A stretch of DNA of 64,000 bases from NCBI RefSeq assembly GCF_041929345.1, contig NZ_JBHFNQ010000206.1, forward strand, positions 1-64,000, read 5' to 3'. The DNA is from Floridanema aerugineum (GTDB lineage Bacteria > Cyanobacteriota > Cyanobacteriia > Cyanobacteriales > Aerosakkonemataceae). A program made the position numbers and the translations under genes. The notes under the pieces are model-generated. The model searched no databases. It was given only the letters and a program-made list of their open reading frames with translations, and was not told the origin of the DNA. Each line of letters begins with the position of its first letter. The stretch's first letter is position 1. This document shows positions 36,282 through 43,622 of the stretch, one piece after another.

Positions 36282-36508
36282 TCAGGAAGCTCGAAGCAAG
36301 ACAAACCACAGACCAACACCTGTAGCACAAACCGCAAAAGTCAGCCACGGACGACGCCGCTGCGCCAGCAACAGGGGTTTTTTCTCAGTCCACCAGCGCC
36401 ACAACTGCCATACATCATTATTGTGGTGATAGTCCCGACGGCATCGCATAGCCACTCATACGTCGCCTCAATAACCTCATCGCTGGTGACTCGTTCAATT
36501 AACCTCAT
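36282..36508 (-). pseudogene. Decayed reverse-transcriptase-like N-terminal fragment
   Basis: Reading minus from ATG 36508: MRLIERVTSDEVIEATYEWLC, then a 5-base insertion (TGCGATGC against TGC) shifts frame, and the second frame continues CRRDYHHNNDVWQLWRWW to TGA at 36282-36284. Together these resemble, from memory, the start of cyanobacterial RT-containing proteins (VIExAYxWLCxRRxxYxHNNDVW). The remainder of the gene is absent. It is a relic of a mobile element between the metallopeptidase and NRPS genes. Confidence 0.5.
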
Positions 36509-37237
36509 TCGATTCCCAGATAATCAGACGAAATAGATGGGTTAACGTTCTCCCAGTAGAAACTGTCTCGTTTCTAGGTATATCGCATTCTGGTGCGATC
36601 GCGGCTGGTGGAGTTTGGGGAAAAGGGGGTGCGATCGCCCAATTTTCCGCTTATCGCGCTCATCTCATAGGGGGCATCAAGTTAGAAAAAAAGCCTCTAA
36701 CTCGAAAAATTCAGAAAGTGGCTTTAGGAATCGTCTTAAAGTAGAAACTACCAGTGCCATTCCTCCTCTTTTTTACTTGAAGAAAGGCAATCGTTTTTTG
36801 GTTAAGCTTGACAACAAGGGAAGCGATCGCACAAAGCGCAGTCTTGGAAGCGATCGCTTCTTTTATGACATCCTGTGCGCTAGCGCAATAAGCTGCCAAT
36901 TTTTCAGCTTTAGAATAAGGGGTATGAAACTGATACAACTTATGCTTTGACTGTTTTATTACCTCGAATGGTTCAATTTATTTTCTCTGCAAAAAAGGTA
37001 TTCACGGAAGATTTATATTTTACAGAAGTATTTTGATTGACATCCTCCTTAAGAGATAAGTTATCTTCGTAATGTGTAGGAATTTATGCAACGATCCGAC
37101 TTTTCCGACTGACGCGGGCGGAGTTGGGGAACCATAATGGAGACTCTTAATGCAGTCTTGAAACTTTAATGCGCTTTTCTTTCAAATTTAGACAAACAGT
37201 GTATTGCAGAGATTAACGGCGACTACCAAGAGAACAA
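36509..37237. other. Intergenic region upstream of the NRPS gene
   Basis: A 729-bp non-coding region with several HIP1 sites (36596, 36640, 36823, 36850). A plus ORF at 36615-36950 has no protein character. At 37137-37169 a short frame METLNAVLKL ends in TAA; it resembles the first ten residues of the large ATP-grasp genes (MFETLNSVLQ) and may be a 5' relic of another copy. The NRPS start has no strong ribosome-binding site upstream (ccaagagaacaa before ATG). Confidence 0.4.
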
Positions 37238-40200
37238 ATGGCAAATAATATTGATTCATCAACGCCTCAACTATTGTGCATTCCTCAGTTATTTGAGTTT
37301 CAAGTAGAACAAACCCCTGACAGCATCGCCGTGATTTTTGAGGGGGAAAGCCTCACTTATCGGGAATTAAACCATCGAGCCAACAAGGTAGCGCATTACC
37401 TAATTTCTTTAGGAGTGGAACCGGAAGTTCTCGTTGGGATTGGTGTGGAACGCTCCTTAGAAATGGCGATCGCGCTGCTGGGTATTCTCAAAGCAGGTAG
37501 TGCCTATGTCCCCCTAGATCCAACTTATCCGCAACACCGGCTGTCCTTGATGCTAGAGGATGCTCAACCACCAGTGCTGTTAACTCAAAAACGGTGGCTA
37601 GAAAATCTTCCCTCACACGAAGCAAAAGTAGTCTGTTTAGATGCTGATTGGGAGGAGATTGCCCAATACAGCGAGCAGAACCCTGACACCCGCATAACAT
37701 CTGACAATCTAGGTTATGTCATCTATACCTCCGGGTCTACAGGACAGCCAAAAGGAGTTCAGATTCCGCATCGGGGTTTAGCCAACCACAGTGTTTCCAT
37801 TGCCAAGCACTATAATTTGCAGACAACAGATCGGGTTTTACAGTTTGCTTCTATTAGTTTCGATGTTGCAGCAGAAGAGTTATTCCCCACCTGGTTAAGC
37901 GGGGGTACTGTCGTTCTCCGTCCTGGTTCTGTGACTCCAACTGTTGCAGAGTTTCAAGCACTGATAGAGCGGGAAAAGCTGACTGTTCTCAACCTGCCTG
38001 CTTCTTACTGGCATGAATGGGTATCTGCTCTATCTAGTTCGCAAGCTCAATTACCTTCCACGCTACGTCTGGTTGTGGTTGGCAATGAAAAGGTTTTGCC
38101 AGAGCGATTGATGAGTTGGCAGAAAATCGTGGGTAATCGCGTCCGCTGGCTCAATGCCTATGGACTGACTGAAACCACTATCACATCCACGCTCTACGAA
38201 CCAAATATTTGGAAAGAATTGCCGGATGTCAACTCTGTACCTATAGGTTGTCCCATTGCCAACACCCAGATTTATTTGTTGGATGAAAACAAAAAGCCCG
38301 TGCCTAAAGGGATGACGGGTGAATTATACATTGGCGGTCTTGGTTTAGCAAGAGGCTATCTCAATCGTCCCGAATTGACGGCGGCGCGGTTCATCCGCAA
38401 TCCTTTTAGTGATGAAGCAAATTCTCGCCTCTACAAAACTGGAGACTTAGCCCGTATCGGGAGCGACGGTAACATCGAAATCCTGGGGCGCATTGATAAC
38501 CAAGTGAAAGTACGCGGCTTCCGCATCCAAACGGAGGAAATTGAGGCAACTCTCAATCAGCATCCACTGGTGCAAGACAGTGTGGTAGTGGCTCACGAAG
38601 AAAAATCAGGCAAGCAACGCCTCGTCGCCTATGTCGTTCCCAAACCAAAAAACACTCAAGTAGAACTCTGGCCCTGTCCGGGAGACTACCGAGTTTATGA
38701 TGCCATCATGTACTATGCCATGACCTATGACCATGTGAGAAATCACAGTTATGAGGTGGCACTTAAAAAAGTTGTTAAGGACAAAGTTGTTGTAGACATT
38801 GGCACGGGTAAGGATGTTGTTTGGGCGAAATTCTGTGCCGAACATGGCGCTAAGAAAGTTTACGCCATTGAGATGCAACTTGAAGCTTACGAACAGGCAA
38901 CGAGTTATGTCAAATCTCTGGGGCTGTCAGACAAGATATCGGTAATTCATGGGGATGCCACGCAAGTGAAACTCCCGGAAAAAGTCGATCTGTGTGTTTC
39001 AGAACTGATTGGCGCGATCGGTAATTCAGAAGGGGCGGTTTCGATTCTCAATGATGCCAGAAGGTTTCTCAAGGAAGATGGAATGATGATTCCACAGCGC
39101 TGTGTGACTAAAATTGCCGCTGTTTATCTTCCTGAAACGTTTGCCAGTCAGCCACATTTTTCGGAACTATCCGGTTATTACACTCAGCAGATTTTCAACC
39201 AGCTCGGAGGGAAAATTCCCTTAAGGGTATCTTTGCGAAATTTTCCTCAGTCAAACATCATCTCCACTGTAGATGTTTTTGAAGACTTGGATTTCAATCA
39301 AGTCTCTAATCCCGAATATGACCGACAGATAAGCCTTACTATCACTCAAAGTGGCAAAATTGATGGATTTTTATTATGGCTTAATTTACACACGGTTGAA
39401 AATGAAGTCATTGACAGTCTAACTTACGTCGGCAACTGGCTACCTGTTTATTTTCCAGTGTTTTATCCGGGGATTGAAGTAGCGGCTGGAGACAAAATTG
39501 AAGCCGTTTGTAGCGCTCGGTTGAGTGAAGACTACTTAAATCCCGACTATCACATTCGAGGCTATTTGCTCAAACAGAGTGGAGAACGCATTGAATTTGA
39601 ATACGATTCTTTTCTCTACAAAACTCCCTCAAAGAGCAACTTATTTTACGAGCGCCTATTCGCGCCAGAGGTAGTGTTAAACGAGCAGCCAACTCCTGTA
39701 GAGCTATGCGATAAAAGCCTGAGCGCCTACTTGAAAAAGCACTTACCAGCTTATATGCTCCCTGGAGGGTTTGCGTTCTTGGAGTCCCTGCCATTGAATC
39801 CTAACGGGAAAGTTGACCGCAAAGCACTACCCACTCCAAGGGACAGCAGACGCATGGAACCAACTGCATTTATAGCTCCCCGTGACACTTGGGAACTTCA
39901 GTTGACTCATATTTGGGAAAACGTGCTGGGTATTCACCCCATCAGCGTGAAAGACGACTTCTTTAACCTGGGCGGTGACTCTCTATCGGCGGTACGCCTG
40001 ATGCTGGAGATTGAGCAGCATTTTGGACAGAAGTTATCGCTAGCGACGCTTTTTCCCAGTTCGACGATTGACCATCTGGCAAGCATTCTGCGTCAGGCGA
40101 CGGGTTCTCGCTTGAGTTCTCCTTTAGTAGCGATTCAGCCTGGTGGTACAAAGCCTCCCTTTTTCTGCGTTCATCCCATCGGGGGCAATGTGCTTTGTTA

Positions 40201-40963
40201 CCTGGATTTAGCTCGTCATCTGGGTAAAGACCAGCCTTTTTACGGTTTGCAAGCGTCGGGGATTGATGGGGAAGGGGAGCCAAAGAGCCGGATGGAAGAT
40301 ATGGCTAGTTATTATATCGAGGCAATCCGCGAGATTCAACCGCAAGGTCCGTATTTGCTGGGAGGTTGGTCATTTGGTGGAGTGGTAGCGTTTGAGATGG
40401 CTCAACAGTTGCACTCATCTGGTGAGCAAGTGGCGCTGCTTGCCTTGATAGATAGTTCAGCACCCCAGCGTAACAGCCACCTGATGGAGGTTGATACTGC
40501 TGCCACACTAGCTTGGTTTGCTAAGGATTTGGGCAGTTATTTTGGGAAGGAACTTGCTGTATCGGTTAGTACTCTCCAGTCGCTTGCGCCGGATGAGCAG
40601 TTGAGCTATGTGCTGGAGCGGGCAAGGGCGGCTAACGTTGTGCTTCCTGATGCTGGAGTGGTTGAAATTCGCCGTCTGCTAGAGGTTGTCTTGGCAAATC
40701 GTCAGGCTGAGCGCAGCTACACACCAGTTGTTTATCCAAACCAGATTACTGTCTTTCGTGCGGAGGAATCTTTTGGGTTAGAGAATTCAGACTCCACAAT
40801 GGGTTGGAATCAGTTAACGGACGGTGGAGTGAAGGTTCATACAATTTCTGGCGATCACTACACCATTGTTAAGGAGTCTCATGTGCGAGTTTTAGCGGAA
40901 CGGTTTAAGGTTTGCCTCAAGCACAAGCTAAAAGGGGAGTGGAGCAAGTACAAATCACGCTAG
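37238..40963 (+). CDS. NRPS-like protein: adenylation - PRMT-like methyltransferase - PCP - thioesterase
   Basis: 1241 residues, no condensation domain. Adenylation: LGYVIYTSGSTGQPKG (about 160), SFDVAAEELF with the amino-group Asp, NAYGLTETT, YKTGDLAR, GRIDNQVKVRGFRIQTEEIE. Instead of the usual short A8-A10 link, ~330 residues are inserted (about 465-800). They read as a protein-arginine-methyltransferase-type domain: VVVDIGTGKDVVWAKF, and SELIGAIGNSEG with the two Glu nine apart as in the PRMT double-E loop. Then A10 (NGKVDRKALP), PCP (LGGDSLSAV, Ser about 914) and thioesterase (GGWSFGG, Ser about 1045). It should activate, methylate and release one alpha-amino acid or pass it to an ATP-grasp ligase. 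Substrate not predictable by eye. Confidence 0.88.
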   Translation: MANNIDSSTPQLLCIPQLFEFQVEQTPDSIAVIFEGESLTYRELNHRANKVAHYLISLGVEPEVLVGIGVERSLEMAIALLGILKAGSAYVPLDPTYPQHRLSLMLEDAQPPVLLTQKRWLENLPSHEAKVVCLDADWEEIAQYSEQNPDTRITSDNLGYVIYTSGSTGQPKGVQIPHRGLANHSVSIAKHYNLQTTDRVLQFASISFDVAAEELFPTWLSGGTVVLRPGSVTPTVAEFQALIEREKLTVLNLPASYWHEWVSALSSSQAQLPSTLRLVVVGNEKVLPERLMSWQKIVGNRVRWLNAYGLTETTITSTLYEPNIWKELPDVNSVPIGCPIANTQIYLLDENKKPVPKGMTGELYIGGLGLARGYLNRPELTAARFIRNPFSDEANSRLYKTGDLARIGSDGNIEILGRIDNQVKVRGFRIQTEEIEATLNQHPLVQDSVVVAHEEKSGKQRLVAYVVPKPKNTQVELWPCPGDYRVYDAIMYYAMTYDHVRNHSYEVALKKVVKDKVVVDIGTGKDVVWAKFCAEHGAKKVYAIEMQLEAYEQATSYVKSLGLSDKISVIHGDATQVKLPEKVDLCVSELIGAIGNSEGAVSILNDARRFLKEDGMMIPQRCVTKIAAVYLPETFASQPHFSELSGYYTQQIFNQLGGKIPLRVSLRNFPQSNIISTVDVFEDLDFNQVSNPEYDRQISLTITQSGKIDGFLLWLNLHTVENEVIDSLTYVGNWLPVYFPVFYPGIEVAAGDKIEAVCSARLSEDYLNPDYHIRGYLLKQSGERIEFEYDSFLYKTPSKSNLFYERLFAPEVVLNEQPTPVELCDKSLSAYLKKHLPAYMLPGGFAFLESLPLNPNGKVDRKALPTPRDSRRMEPTAFIAPRDTWELQLTHIWENVLGIHPISVKDDFFNLGGDSLSAVRLMLEIEQHFGQKLSLATLFPSSTIDHLASILRQATGSRLSSPLVAIQPGGTKPPFFCVHPIGGNVLCYLDLARHLGKDQPFYGLQASGIDGEGEPKSRMEDMASYYIEAIREIQPQGPYLLGGWSFGGVVAFEMAQQLHSSGEQVALLALIDSSAPQRNSHLMEVDTAATLAWFAKDLGSYFGKELAVSVSTLQSLAPDEQLSYVLERARAANVVLPDAGVVEIRRLLEVVLANRQAERSYTPVVYPNQITVFRAEESFGLENSDSTMGWNQLTDGGVKVHTISGDHYTIVKESHVRVLAERFKVCLKHKLKGEWSKYKSR

Positions 40964-41045
40964 GAATTCCAGCCTTGCCGGAAATTGAACCTCTTACTCC
41001 TTTACAGCAAAATCAGAGCCATCGCAGTAACTAATTGACTAACTA

Positions 41046-41219
41046 TGACTAACAAAAGGAGTAATATGGCTACAATCAGTGGATTTTGACAAATGGCTGT
41101 TTAAGGTATGGGATGTGAACCTAATCCTTTATAAATACCTAGTAGCTTTTGGTATCAAGCCATTCATTAATAAAATGAGTTACCCTCAACTCTATCTCAA
41201 AAAAATCAGAAATTGCTAA
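41046..41219 (+). pseudogene. Relic: panD start fused to 3' end of an ATP-grasp gene
   Basis: 41046-41079 (tgactaacaaaaggagtaat then ATGGCTACAATCAG) is almost identical to the panD start at 31548-31581. It is followed at once by a 47-codon frame (41079-41219) whose product, starting VDFDKWLFKVWDVNLILYKY, matches the last ~45 residues of the 27100 ATP-grasp protein (DVDEWLFNVWDVNLILYKY). Even the bases after the stop resemble those after 29397. An earlier panD-to-ATP-grasp module has thus been deleted internally. The frames are not joined, so no product is expected. Confidence 0.75.
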
Positions 41220-41298
41220 CGAGAAGCCTTAAAAAGATAAATGGTAAAAAACTTAACTTTTGTCGTAAAAGTTGTTCCAATTAGGCATATTCAGGGAA

Positions 41299-41340
41299 TA
41301 CTCTATTTAGAGTACTAGAGGCTACTCCCGTACCCTCTAG
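41299..41340 (+). promoter_or_regulatory. Two adjacent hairpins in leader of export operon
   Basis: tactct-attt-agagta (41299-41314) is followed by ctagagg...cctctag (41315-41340), 57 nt before the GTG start of the C39-ABC gene. No T-run follows, so leader structure or attenuator is as likely as a terminator. Confidence 0.4.
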
Positions 41341-41396
41341 AAATAAATCGTTATACTCAGTGACTTATTTAAGTAAAATCTTATGGGAGTAAAGTA

Positions 41397-43622
41397 GTGT
41401 TGAAACAGCGGCGCAAACAAGAAATAGAACAACAGCATCAAAAGCGTGTGAAAACACCTACCTTATTGCAAATGGAAGAGGTAGAATGCGGAGCCGCTGC
41501 GCTCGGCATTATGCTAGGTTACTACGGACGATTTGTACCATTAGCAAAGTTGCGACAGGAATGCGGTGTTTCCCGTGATGGTAGTCAACCTGCTAGTATT
41601 GTCAAGGCTGCTAGACAATACGGACTGAGAGCCAAAGCGTTTAAAAAGCAAACTTCTCAATTAAGGAAAATGCGATTACCAGCGATCGCATTTTGGAATT
41701 TCAGCCACCTGCTAGTGATTGAAGGCTTTGAAAAAGATAAAGTTTATATCAACGACCCCGCAACAGGCCCTCGTGTCATTTCCTTAGCCGAATTTGAACA
41801 GGCATATATTGGGGTGATTCTAGCAATGGAACCGGGACCAGAGTTCCAAAAAGGAGGACAAGCGCCGAGTGTTTTGCGATCGCTTTTAGAACGCCTCAAA
41901 ACTTCAATAGGGGCTGTTTCTCTCAGTGTTTTATTAGGCTTTTTATTAGTAATTCCGGGATTAGCACTACCTGTCTTTAGTCAAGTTTTCGTCGATCAAA
42001 TTCTCGTTGAAGATCGCATCGATTGGTTGCGTCCATTACTTTTAGGGATGTTGGTAACAACCTTAATTCAAGCATTTTTATTTTCGCAACAACGTCGTTA
42101 TCTTAGGCATCTACAAATTAAATTAGCAGCAACTATGTCCAGTCAATTTTTCTGGCATTTGTTAAAGCTACCAATTGGATTTTATACCCAAAGATTTCCC
42201 GGTGAAATAGGGGGAAGAGTTAAGCTCAATGACAAGGTAGCTCAAGCAATTTCTGGCAGTATGGCTGAAACAATTATCAACGTAGTGATGACAGTTATTT
42301 ACTTGTTGGTAATGTTTGCCTATAACTGGGTGCTAACTGCGCTTACACTTTTCCTAGCATTTATAAATATTTTTACGCTGTTCAAAACTGGAGCTTTCCT
42401 AGAAGAAGCTTTTATGCAGTCTGATAAATACTGGGGGAAAACAGAAGGAGTGTCGATCGCAGGTATCCAAAGCATGGAAACCTTAAAAGCATCGGCTTTA
42501 GAATCGGACTTTTTTGCTCGGTGGGCAGGGTATTTTGCTAAAATAACCAATGCTGAGCGAGAAATATCTGTAGTATTTGAAATTATCCAGGTTTTGCCTA
42601 TTTTATTAACAGCCTTAACAACAACACTGGTTTTAGCAGTAGGTGGTTGGCAAGTTATGAATGGGCAAATGAGTATCGGTATGCTAGTCGCATTTCAAAC
42701 ACTATTAATTAGTTTCCAGACACCAATTAATCAGCTGATGGGATTTGGCACAACTCTACCAACATTGGCAGGAAATATCATGCGCTTAGATGATGTTTTA
42801 GCTAATGACCCGGATACTTTATTAGCTAAAAATGATTTAGAGGTAAAAGCCCAAAAATCAAAACTTTCTGATTCCCCGATTAGCTTAAAAGGACATATTG
42901 AATTGCGTAACATTACCTTTGGATATGCCAAAGTTAATAAACCTTTAATTGAAAATTTTAGTTGTACAATTCAACCTGGACAACGAGTAGCTTTAGTAGG
43001 AGGAAGTGGTTCGGGAAAATCGACAGTTGCTAAACTGGTAGCAGGACTTTATGAACCTTGGTCAGGAGAGATTTTATTTGATGGTAAACCAAGAAATACA
43101 ATTTCTCGATCGGTTTTAGTAAGCTCGATCGCTACTGTCGAACAAGAAGTATTTTTGTTTTCTGGTACTGTACGCGATAATCTAACTTTATGGGATACAA
43201 CAGTTTCTGATTCCCAACTTCGTCGGGCTTGTATTGATGCCAAAATTCAAGATATAATTTTGGCAATGCCTGGTGGTTATAATAGCGAGTTATTAGAAGG
43301 AGGTGCAAACTTAAGCGGCGGACAACGCCAACGTTTAGAAATAGCTCGATCTCTAATTAATAATCCAACAATTTTAATTTTAGATGAAGCAACCAGCGCT
43401 TTAGATGGAGAAACAGAACAATTTATTTATAATAACTTACGACAAAGAGGTTGTAGTTGTTTAATTGTAGCGCACCGCCTTAGTTCTATTAAAGATTGCG
43501 ATGAAATTATTGTGATGGATCGCGGCGTTGTTGTGCAGCGAGGAAAACATAACGAACTAATCCAAAAGGGGGGATTCTACGCTGAATTAGTTCACGAAGA
43601 GGAAGCAGAAAATGAAGAATAA
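41397..43622 (+). CDS. NHLP-family peptidase C39/ABC transporter
   Basis: 741 residues. N-terminal C39 peptidase: Cys31 in EEVECGAAALGIMLGYYG, His in NFSHLLVIEGF and Asp in INDPATG, which cuts leader peptides after double-glycine-type sites. Six-helix membrane domain about 170-450. The nucleotide-binding domain has VGGSGSGKST, the LSGGQRQRLEIARSL signature and LILDEATSALDGET. All are intact. GTG start with GGGAG upstream. Together with the next gene and the HlyD-like gene this is the export set of NHLP (nitrile hydratase leader peptide) bacteriocin systems. Its 3' end overlaps the next gene by 11 bases. Confidence 0.9.
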   Translation: MLKQRRKQEIEQQHQKRVKTPTLLQMEEVECGAAALGIMLGYYGRFVPLAKLRQECGVSRDGSQPASIVKAARQYGLRAKAFKKQTSQLRKMRLPAIAFWNFSHLLVIEGFEKDKVYINDPATGPRVISLAEFEQAYIGVILAMEPGPEFQKGGQAPSVLRSLLERLKTSIGAVSLSVLLGFLLVIPGLALPVFSQVFVDQILVEDRIDWLRPLLLGMLVTTLIQAFLFSQQRRYLRHLQIKLAATMSSQFFWHLLKLPIGFYTQRFPGEIGGRVKLNDKVAQAISGSMAETIINVVMTVIYLLVMFAYNWVLTALTLFLAFINIFTLFKTGAFLEEAFMQSDKYWGKTEGVSIAGIQSMETLKASALESDFFARWAGYFAKITNAEREISVVFEIIQVLPILLTALTTTLVLAVGGWQVMNGQMSIGMLVAFQTLLISFQTPINQLMGFGTTLPTLAGNIMRLDDVLANDPDTLLAKNDLEVKAQKSKLSDSPISLKGHIELRNITFGYAKVNKPLIENFSCTIQPGQRVALVGGSGSGKSTVAKLVAGLYEPWSGEILFDGKPRNTISRSVLVSSIATVEQEVFLFSGTVRDNLTLWDTTVSDSQLRRACIDAKIQDIILAMPGGYNSELLEGGANLSGGQRQRLEIARSLINNPTILILDEATSALDGETEQFIYNNLRQRGCSCLIVAHRLSSIKDCDEIIVMDRGVVVQRGKHNELIQKGGFYAELVHEEEAENEE

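Noticed and set aside
36615..36950. Plus-strand ORF of 111 codons upstream of the NRPS gene
   Set aside because: Its composition reflects repeated HIP1-type and non-coding sequence, it has no ribosome-binding site, and no protein character.
34751..37237. Complete insertion sequence in the cluster
   Set aside because: No transposase frame and no terminal inverted repeats with target duplications were found; only a reverse-transcriptase relic.
25821..40963. Mycosporine-like amino acid cluster (ATP-grasp plus D-Ala ligase-like plus NRPS-like)
   Set aside because: No dehydroquinate-synthase-like or matching O-methyltransferase gene is present, and the large ATP-grasp proteins match carnosine synthase motifs rather than MysC.
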